A DNA stretch of 42,359 nt from Planctomycetota bacterium (lineage in GTDB: Bacteria > Planctomycetota > Planctomycetia > Pirellulales > UBA1268). A model generated the notes under the pieces. That model saw nothing but the letters and a program-made list of their open reading frames with translations, ran no database searches and was not told the DNA's origin. The stretch is from contig QWOP01000088.1 in the NCBI GenBank assembly GCA_003669605.1, positions 1 through 42,359 on the forward strand, in the 5' to 3' direction. This document shows, one piece after another, positions 9,907 to 16,581 of the stretch. Positions within the stretch are counted from its first letter, which is position 1; each line of letters starts with the position of its first letter. The position numbers and the translations under genes are program-made.

Positions 9907-11439
9907 TCACTGGCTGCCACCTGCGCGTGAACGTGAGGCCTCCGCGGCCGAGCCCACCAGTTCAGCGAGCAGTTGCGTGATGTCGCTGGTGTGGAAGGGG
10001 GTGTGGAGCGTGCGGCGGCGCTCGTCGACGACCGCCTGCTGGGCCAGTTCCCGGTGCCGGGGGGCGACAAGCAGAATCGCCGGCACCTGTGCATAGAAAG
10101 GATCGGTCGTCAGTTTGTTGAAGGCCTCAATCGCCGACTCGGCCAGCGACTGCGTGCTGATCACCAGGCAGTCGGCAGGGAGTGGCGTCGTCGAGAACCG
10201 GGCGAGCGCCCGGGGCGGATTTTCCGTCAACAGCACCCGGTAGCCGAGCCTGCCGAAGAAGTCCTTGAGGGTCTGCTGCGCTTTGCCGCTGGTCTCCACG
10301 AGCATGATCGCCCGCTTTTTCGCCGCGGGCGCAGGCCCCAGGCCGTCGGCAGCCATGTCAGCCGCGGCAGCCGGCACGGCGGCAACTCCGGCGGAGGCCA
10401 CGCCACCGCTGCCGATTGGGTACTTCTCCAGCAGCGGCTCCAGGGCCCGACGGACATCCGAGACAGTCTGGTAGCGCTCCATCGGGTCGAGGTGCATCAT
10501 CCGGCTGACGACGTCGATGACGTCGCGGGGCGTGCCGGGAGCGCGGGTGTGGAGCGGCACCACCGAGGTGTAACGGCGCGGATCGGCCCGCACCGCGCGG
10601 TCGCGGGATTCGACTAGTGCCGACGCGCCGGAGAGTGCGATATAGCCCATCGTCCCCAGGAAGTAGATGTCGCTGCGGATGCTGTCGTCCTTCATCCCTG
10701 CGAGTTTTTCCAGCGTCGCGTAGTCGAGCGTCCGGAGCGTGTCCGACTTGCCGCCGAGCGCCTTGTCGCCCGCATCGGCGTCGATGCGGGCCAAGCCGAA
10801 GTCGACCAGTTTCACCTGGCCGAGTGACGAGATCAGCACGTTGGAGGCCTTGACGTCACCGTGCGTGATGCCGCGACGGTGGGAGTATTCGAGGCCGGCA
10901 CACATCTGGTCGAGGAGAGTCAGGCTGCGGCCGACGTCGAGGGCCCCGCGAATTTTTACCAGTTCACGGAGAGTCTGCCCCTCCACGAACTCCATGGTGA
11001 TATAGACGGTGTTGTTTTCCTGGCCGACGTCCTCGACGGCACAGATATTGGGATGGCGGACGAGCCGCCCCATCTCCCCCTCGCGGCGGAACCACTTGCA
11101 CTTCTCCGCATCCTGCGTGAATCGCGAGCGGAGGACCTTGACCGCCAGCATGCTGGCGTCGTTGACGTTGACCGCCCGGTAGACGCGGGCAAACGAGCCG
11201 GCTCCCACCTGGTAGAGGATCTTGGCGCTGCCGTAGAAGTAGCCGCGGCGGCCGCCGCGGAGGAGCCGGTCGAGCTGATAGCCCGAGAGCACCTCGCGGC
11301 GGAGGAGAAACTGCCCCAAGTCCTCAACGGGGACGTTGTGCCCACCCAGTTCTGACCACGCCGTCTGGAGATCGCTCGCGCTGACGAGCTCCAGTTCTTG
11401 GGCGAGATGGGCAAACTCTTCGGCGGTGGTGGGTTGCAT
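9907..11439 (-). CDS. Ser/Thr protein kinase with C-terminal degenerate receiver domain
   Basis: A 510-residue cytoplasmic protein. Residues 1-70 are helical and unassigned. The kinase domain (about 74-340) has the glycine loop GAGSFARVY, Lys101 in LAVKVL, a catalytic loop HGDVKASN (193-200) where HRD is replaced by HGD, DFG at 213-215 and YATLEK in place of APE. The Asp, Lys and Asn needed for catalysis are present, so it is probably active. After an Ala-rich linker, residues 376-495 resemble a response-regulator receiver (AIMLVETSGKAQQTLKDFFG), but the acidic pair is reduced to one Glu, the phospho-Asp position is Ser (LVIST) and the conserved Lys is absent, so it should not accept phosphate. 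There is no membrane helix. Target unknown. It is divergent from a large secreted-protein gene. Confidence 0.88.
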   Translation of the reverse strand: MQPTTAEEFAHLAQELELVSASDLQTAWSELGGHNVPVEDLGQFLLRREVLSGYQLDRLLRGGRRGYFYGSAKILYQVGAGSFARVYRAVNVNDASMLAVKVLRSRFTQDAEKCKWFRREGEMGRLVRHPNICAVEDVGQENNTVYITMEFVEGQTLRELVKIRGALDVGRSLTLLDQMCAGLEYSHRRGITHGDVKASNVLISSLGQVKLVDFGLARIDADAGDKALGGKSDTLRTLDYATLEKLAGMKDDSIRSDIYFLGTMGYIALSGASALVESRDRAVRADPRRYTSVVPLHTRAPGTPRDVIDVVSRMMHLDPMERYQTVSDVRRALEPLLEKYPIGSGGVASAGVAAVPAAAADMAADGLGPAPAAKKRAIMLVETSGKAQQTLKDFFGRLGYRVLLTENPPRALARFSTTPLPADCLVISTQSLAESAIEAFNKLTTDPFYAQVPAILLVAPRHRELAQQAVVDERRRTLHTPFHTSDITQLLAELVGSAAEASRSRAGGSQ

Positions 11440-11751
11440 CGACAGGCTGCTCCGCGTGCGCCAAGTTTAGCCTCCGCAACGCTGCCCGGGGGGGAGAATC
11501 TCCTCCAGATCAGCAAGCGACTCGGGGCCCACCGATGCGTGCAAAGCGGTGGGGGGGGTTACGCAGGGGGCGGTGGTCGTTTGGGAGAGGCCGGAATCGG
11601 GGATTGCCCGGAAACCGGGGAAACCTGGGGGGACAGCTGGGCTGGAGCCGGCCCCGCACCTGCTGGTACAAGCCCCTTCGGTGCCCCGCGGACCGCAAGT
11701 GACCGGTCCCGGCCGCCTGAAAAAACGGTTTCAGAGACCACGAGCCGCCGT
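11440..11751. other. Divergent intergenic region between the kinase and large secreted-protein genes
   Basis: This 312-base, G-rich stretch has an open frame continuing into the downstream gene, but its translation is a Gly/Pro/Ser-rich string with no homology I recognise, and the signal peptide begins later. An 11-base palindrome GGAGAATCTCC is at 11493-11503. I found no well-spaced sigma-70 hexamers on either strand. Confidence 0.45.
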
Positions 11752-14700
11752 ATGGCCGATCCCCGCCACAGCCACCCTCGTTCTGCCAGCGGCCGGTCTC
11801 CGGGGGGATGGAGGCTGACGGCCGTCGTGGTCGCGGCGGCGGTTCTACTTGCCCCAGGCGCCGTCGCGTGGGCTGCGGGGGTGGAAGATGCTTTCGAGGG
11901 GCTTCAGACATCCTGGTTGATCAGTGAGTCTGACGTCGCCCACCGGGTGGTGAGCCATCTCCGCTCAACGGAGGGTCCACACCGGGGAGAGCGCTGTGAA
12001 CGGTTGGTCCTCGAAGCCTCCTCGGGAACGGCGCTGCGCGTCATTCTCCCCTTGCCACCAGCGCATGTCATCGACGAATGGCAGGCCACGCTGTGGATCA
12101 AGGCCGATCGCCCCGATATCCGCCTCTCGGCCCGGGTCCTGCTCCCCAACTTTCGCTCAGCGCACAGTGGCGCACCGCTGAGCGTCCTGGTGCCTGGCAG
12201 CCTGTCGATCGGCGCTGATCGCTGGGAGCAACTCTCCGTCGACTCCGTGGCCAGCGGACTGCGCCGCTGTCTCCTGGCGCTGCGGGCGGAGCACGGCCCC
12301 ACTGGGGACGTGGCCGGCGCCGTGATCACCGCGCTGGTCCTCGATCTCTACTCGAGCCCCGGTCACTACGACGTCTCGATCGACGACCTGCAGATCAACG
12401 GGGTCGTCACCGTGCCACCGCCCCCCGCTCAGGCTCTCACCGCCTCTGCACCGGCCGCCAACACGCCGGCGGAGTTGACGGTCCTCGATGCCCGGCCCCT
12501 CGACGCGAAGCCCGTCGCTGGTGCCGATCCGCGGCAGGACGAAGGGCTGATGCCGGCTGCTTTTCAGGGGGCCGATGCCGGCCCGGCCTCCTCGGCATTC
12601 GCCACGGCGGCGGCGGCGGCCCCCCCGGTTTCCTCCGTGCCGCTCTCGGGAGCGCCTCAAGGAGTCCCTCAAGGAGTCCCGCAGGGAGTCCCGCAGGCGC
12701 CCACCGTGCCGCCGCAGCGCCAGCCTGCCTCCCGTGATCCCGTCTCTGGACTCAACCGTGGCGTCCTCGAAGTGGCGGGGCAGCCCTTCTTTCCCCGAGC
12801 CCTCGACCACAATGGCGAGCCGATGGCAGCCATCGCCGCCCTGGGCTTCAACTGCGTCCGACTGGCGGCACCGGCCTCCAGCGATCAGCTGGAGGATGCC
12901 CGCCGGGCGGGCCTGTGGATCATCTGCCCGCCGCCGCAACTCCCGGCGGTGGATATCCGTGAGCCGGAAGCGCTGCCGGTCTTCTCGGCGAATTGGGACC
13001 GTGTCCTGCTATGGGACATGGGCAGCGGACTTGGCGAGGAGGATGTCGATGCCCTCGCCGAGCATGCCCGGCGGGTGCGGACCTGCGACATCCATGGCGG
13101 TCGGCCGCTGATCGCCTCGGCCGATTCGGGTTCCCGAAGCATCTCCCGGCATGTCGATCTGCTTGTCGCCCGCCGCACAGTGTTGGGCACGAGCCTGGAA
13201 CTTGGCGACTATTTCACCTGGCTGCGGGAGCGGCCGCGACTGGCCCGCCCAGGGACACCGCTGATGGCCACGCTCTCAACAGAACTCGATCCCCGTGCCA
13301 GCCGTCAGGCGGCCAGTCTCTCTGGTGTCGGTGGCCGCGGGCTGTCGGTCGATCCGGAGAGCCTGTCGCTGGCGGCACTGACGGCGGTGGCCGCCGGGAC
13401 GCGGGGCATCCTCTTCACCTCATCGCGTCGGATCGACGGCGACGACCACGAATCCCGCGCCCGGTCCGTGGCGGCGCGGAGCATGAACCTCCGCTTGCGG
13501 GTTCTGGAGCCGTGGGGCGCCGCCGGTCGGTTCGCCACGCTCTCCGATGCCAGCGACCCAGAGGTGAAGGGAGTGGTGCTGGAGGCGGCCAGGGCGCGGA
13601 TGATGATTGCCTGGAGGAATGTCCAGGGAGGACAGATCGTCGCCAGCCACTACCACGGCGACATTCCCAACGACGCTGCGGCGGTCACCTTCCTGTTGCG
13701 GGGGGTGCCGGAGGCGCACCAGGCCTGGGAAGTGACTCCCGGCGGCCTGCGGCCACTGCGGCACCGGCGCGTTACCGGAGGGGTGTCGGTGGTCCTTGAT
13801 CCCTTCCGGGCAAGCGCCCTGGTGCTGATCACCGGAGATCCGGCGGTGGCGGCACATGTCCAGGAACGCCTCCGGGAGCAGGCTGGAGCGGCGTTGGCAG
13901 CCGCCCGCGACCGTTCTGCCACCGTCCTGGCCGATGCCGCTGATCTCCTCGTTCGCCTCCCCCCCACGGCGGTCGTCCGACTTCCCACCCCAGCGATGCT
14001 CGCCACCGCGCAGCAAGACCATCTCACCGGGGACGGGCTGGCGATCTCTGACCCGGCTGCGGCCACAGCCCGGTACGAACGGGCAGCCGCGATCGCCGGG
14101 CAGATCGAGCGACTTGTCTGGGAGCGAGGGATCGTGGCCACCGGTTCGTTGGTGGCCGGGCCGTTGTCGACATCCGATGCCTCGCTGGTCGAGCATTGGC
14201 GGTTCGTGGAGGCCTTGGCCACAACGACGCCGGGTGAGGAACTGCTCCCCGGTGGCGGCATGGAACGGATCGAGGACCTGGCGGGGACAGGGTGGCGACA
14301 CTTCGCCATGAAGCAAGCGGTGATGCGCACCAGCGTCGAGGTGTCGCGATCGCAGCCGGCCGCCGGCCGCGGCTGCCTGGTGATCCGTGCGGAGGCTGTC
14401 GATCCCGCAGTGGCGCCGGTGGTGGTGGAGACGCCTCCGGTGTGGATCACCACGCCGCCGATCCAGGCCCCCAGCGGCAAGCTGCTGCAGATCGAAGCGC
14501 AGGTGTGGGTGCCGCAGGGGGTGAAGGGAAGTGTCGACGGTCTGCTGGTGTTTGACTCACTTGGTGGACCGGCGCTGGCAGAACGGGTGGGGCCGGCGGC
14601 GCATTGGCGCCGACTGGTGCTTTACCGAATCGTTCCGGCCGATGCCGACGGCGAACCGCTGACAGTCACTTTTGCGCTCACGGGGATGGGGGAAGTGAGG

Positions 14701-15198
14701 ATCGACAACGTCAGCGTCCGCGTCCTCGACCGCGGTGGCCCGGGGGTGCCGGTTTCAATTGTCTCCACCGGCAATGCCGCCGCTGGTAATCAGCCGGGAT
14801 TCCGTGCCCCGGGATTCCCCGCCCCAGGTGAACTGCTTGGCTCCGGAAACGCCGCCGTCTCCGACGGGCCGGTGAACCTGCCGCTCCCCACCGGCCCGGC
14901 GACGGCTGCGGCCTCTCCGAGTGGGAGCGGATTGCAGTGGCCTGGCAAGAGTCTCGAATGGCCAAAGATCCTCCCCTTTGGCCAATCGAATGTGCCCCCA
15001 CCGGGACCGGGAGGGGGGCGCATCGATCCGTTCAAACAGGCGGGGATGGGGGTCTCTCAGCCGTCGCCGGCTGCTGCGATCGATCCGACTGCGGTGAATC
15101 CGACTGCCGTGAATCCGACTGTCGTGAATCCTGGCGTCGACCCCCTCCCGGAGTCAGTCCCTGACGGGGATCAAGCGGACCCTGCGGCGCTTCGCTGA
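11752..15198 (+). CDS. Large secreted protein with barrel-like core and flanking beta-sandwich domains
   Basis: A 1148-residue protein I cannot assign to a named family. Residues about 22-46 form a signal peptide (LTAVVVAAAVLLAPGAVAWA). Residues 47-225 look like a jelly-roll (VEDAFEGLQTSWLISESD, ending YDVSIDDLQINGV). A Pro/Ala linker with GVPQ repeats follows. Residues about 335-700 (EVAGQPFFPRALDHNGEP, then ALGFNCVRLAAP and RAGLWIICPPP) resemble the opening strands of a glycoside-hydrolase TIM barrel, but I see no convincing pair of catalytic acids. A helical stretch follows, then another jelly-roll (about 837-995, ending MGEVRIDNVSVRVLD) and a disordered tail with VNPTA repeats. The ATG at 11752 is chosen as the last start before the signal peptide; no ribosome site is seen. 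The last 167 bases overlap plsC on the other strand. Confidence 0.75.
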   Translation: MADPRHSHPRSASGRSPGGWRLTAVVVAAAVLLAPGAVAWAAGVEDAFEGLQTSWLISESDVAHRVVSHLRSTEGPHRGERCERLVLEASSGTALRVILPLPPAHVIDEWQATLWIKADRPDIRLSARVLLPNFRSAHSGAPLSVLVPGSLSIGADRWEQLSVDSVASGLRRCLLALRAEHGPTGDVAGAVITALVLDLYSSPGHYDVSIDDLQINGVVTVPPPPAQALTASAPAANTPAELTVLDARPLDAKPVAGADPRQDEGLMPAAFQGADAGPASSAFATAAAAAPPVSSVPLSGAPQGVPQGVPQGVPQAPTVPPQRQPASRDPVSGLNRGVLEVAGQPFFPRALDHNGEPMAAIAALGFNCVRLAAPASSDQLEDARRAGLWIICPPPQLPAVDIREPEALPVFSANWDRVLLWDMGSGLGEEDVDALAEHARRVRTCDIHGGRPLIASADSGSRSISRHVDLLVARRTVLGTSLELGDYFTWLRERPRLARPGTPLMATLSTELDPRASRQAASLSGVGGRGLSVDPESLSLAALTAVAAGTRGILFTSSRRIDGDDHESRARSVAARSMNLRLRVLEPWGAAGRFATLSDASDPEVKGVVLEAARARMMIAWRNVQGGQIVASHYHGDIPNDAAAVTFLLRGVPEAHQAWEVTPGGLRPLRHRRVTGGVSVVLDPFRASALVLITGDPAVAAHVQERLREQAGAALAAARDRSATVLADAADLLVRLPPTAVVRLPTPAMLATAQQDHLTGDGLAISDPAAATARYERAAAIAGQIERLVWERGIVATGSLVAGPLSTSDASLVEHWRFVEALATTTPGEELLPGGGMERIEDLAGTGWRHFAMKQAVMRTSVEVSRSQPAAGRGCLVIRAEAVDPAVAPVVVETPPVWITTPPIQAPSGKLLQIEAQVWVPQGVKGSVDGLLVFDSLGGPALAERVGPAAHWRRLVLYRIVPADADGEPLTVTFALTGMGEVRIDNVSVRVLDRGGPGVPVSIVSTGNAAAGNQPGFRAPGFPAPGELLGSGNAAVSDGPVNLPLPTGPATAAASPSGSGLQWPGKSLEWPKILPFGQSNVPPPGPGGGRIDPFKQAGMGVSQPSPAAAIDPTAVNPTAVNPTVVNPGVDPLPESVPDGDQADPAALR
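12658..12693. repeat. Three 12-base tandem repeats coding for GVPQ units
   Basis: CAAGGAGTCCCT and variants occur at 12658, 12670 and 12682. They are in frame and give QGVPQGVPQGVPQ in the linker of the large secreted protein. Confidence 0.9.
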
Positions 15199-15910
15199 GC
15201 GCCGAGCGACGCGGCGACAGGAAGCGCGGTGCAGCCGAGCGCACCCTCCGGGCCTCAGCGTCGAGTGCGGCCATCCGCTGCTTGACCTCGGCCACGAGCG
15301 TCTTGTCGTCCATCGCCGCGACCTCCGCGGCGCTGATCACCCGGCCGAACTCCAGGCGGATCCGCCCAGGGAGCGGGAATGGGCGGCTGCGTGGCCAGCA
15401 TTCATACGCCCCCACGATCGCCACCGGCACGATCGGCACGCCAGCCCGCCTGGCAATCAGGGAGAAGCCCCCTTTCAAGTCGCCGAGCGAACCGTCGCTC
15501 GTCCGTGTCCCCTCCGGGAACATCACCAGCGCCACTCCCCCCTGGAGTTTTCGGATCACTGTCTTCATCGAGGCAACCGAGGAAGCCTCGCGGTCGATCG
15601 GCACCGCATCGAGTGCCGAGATGATGGCGCTAAAGGGCCCGAAGCGGAATAACGAACTGCGTGCCAGGTTGGAGATCCTCCGGTCGCAGACGAGGCCCAG
15701 CAGAAGCGGATCGAGGAAACTCTGGTGGCTCGAGATCACCAGCAGCCCGCCTTGCGGCGGGAGGGGCTCGGCGAACCGATAGCGGATTCCGAGCAAGGCC
15801 ACTCCCAACGTCCGGCTCAGTATCCAGAGCGCGTCGTAGAACAGCCGCGCCGGCCAACTGCGTCTGGTGGCAGGCGCCGCAACAGGCTGCTGATCGTCGT
15901 GGCGGCTCAT
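15032..15910 (-). CDS. plsC: 1-acyl-glycerol-3-phosphate acyltransferase family protein
   Basis: A membrane-associated acyltransferase that likely adds the second acyl chain to lysophosphatidate in phospholipid synthesis. The 292-residue product has LFYDALWILSRTLGVALLGI as a membrane-anchoring helix, the catalytic HX4D box SHQSFLDPLLLG (His62, Asp67), FRFGPFSAIISALDAVPIDR, and the phosphate-binding FPEGTRTSDGSLGDLKGG (from residue 131). The ATG at 15910 overlaps the cmk stop (ATGA), so the two are coupled. The enzyme proper ends near residue 245. The remaining tail is Ser/Gln/Arg-rich (QSDSRQSDSPQSD), written by the antisense of the VNPTA repeats of the convergent gene; an overlap of 167 coding bases is unusual. 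An acyltransferase for another lipid is the main alternative. Confidence 0.9.
   Translation of the reverse strand: MSRHDDQQPVAAPATRRSWPARLFYDALWILSRTLGVALLGIRYRFAEPLPPQGGLLVISSHQSFLDPLLLGLVCDRRISNLARSSLFRFGPFSAIISALDAVPIDREASSVASMKTVIRKLQGGVALVMFPEGTRTSDGSLGDLKGGFSLIARRAGVPIVPVAIVGAYECWPRSRPFPLPGRIRLEFGRVISAAEVAAMDDKTLVAEVKQRMAALDAEARRVRSAAPRFLSPRRSALSEAPQGPLDPRQGLTPGGGRRQDSRQSDSRQSDSPQSDRSQQPATAERPPSPPV
15083..15127. repeat. Three 15-base tandem repeats coding on both strands
   Basis: ATCCGACTGCGGTGA and variants start at 15083, 15098 and 15113. On the plus strand they code for VNPTA units of the large secreted protein; on the minus strand they code for QSD-type units of the PlsC tail. Confidence 0.9.
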
Positions 15911-16581
15911 AGGACTGGGGAAGCACCGGCCGTGGGGCACCGGGCGGCGACCCACTCCAGAAGCAAGAGCACAACGTCCTCGGGAACCATCCCGTCGGTG
16001 ACGAGCAGTTCGGCGCCGTCCGGCTGCCGCATGGCACCGACAGCCCGGGTGGAGTCGCCGTGATCGCGGGCATCCTGGGCAGCCAGGATCTCGTGGAGCG
16101 TCGTCGTCCGCCCGCGGCTGATCTCCTCGTTGAGTCTCCTCCGGGCACGCTCCTCCGGCGAGGCGGTGAGGAAGACTCGCAGTTCGGCGTGGGGAAAAAC
16201 TTCCGAGCCCTGGTCGCGTCCCTCCGTGACGAGGTTGATTCCTTGGGCCATCCGAGTCTGGATCCGTTTCATCGCTTCCCGGACCAGCGGCGCATTGGCC
16301 ACCGGGCGGGTGGCGGCGGTGATCTCGGGAGTGCGGATCGCAGTCGACACGTCTTCCTCGCCGACGAACACGCGCCCGTCGTGGAAGCGGATCGTGATCG
16401 ACTCGGCCAGGTGGGCGATCCGCGCCTCGTCGTCGAGTGGAATGCCGCGGGACAGCGCCACCCAGGCTACGGCCCGGTACATCGCACCGGTGTCCATGTA
16501 GAACCAGCCGAGCCGGCGGGCCAGCTCGCGGGCAGTCGAACTCTTCCCTGCCCCTGCGGGGCCATCGAGGGTGATGATCAT
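15907..16581 (-). CDS. cmk: Cytidylate kinase
   Basis: Cmk phosphorylates CMP and dCMP with ATP. The 224-residue protein has the expected length, with the P-loop GPAGAGKSSTA (residues 7-17), the motif YMDTGAMYRAVAW, the CMP-binding insert DVSTAIRTPEITAATRPVA, VTEGRDQGSEVFPHAELRVF (most Cmk have GRDIGT here) and the lid region ASPEERARRR. The ATG at 16581 overlaps the stop of the upstream gene (ATGA) and its own stop overlaps plsC, so the three minus-strand genes should be translated as a coupled unit. Pairing cmk with a PlsC-type acyltransferase is sensible, since CTP made from CDP feeds CDP-diacylglycerol synthesis from phosphatidate. Confidence 0.97.
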   Translation of the reverse strand: MIITLDGPAGAGKSSTARELARRLGWFYMDTGAMYRAVAWVALSRGIPLDDEARIAHLAESITIRFHDGRVFVGEEDVSTAIRTPEITAATRPVANAPLVREAMKRIQTRMAQGINLVTEGRDQGSEVFPHAELRVFLTASPEERARRRLNEEISRGRTTTLHEILAAQDARDHGDSTRAVGAMRQPDGAELLVTDGMVPEDVVLLLLEWVAARCPTAGASPVL

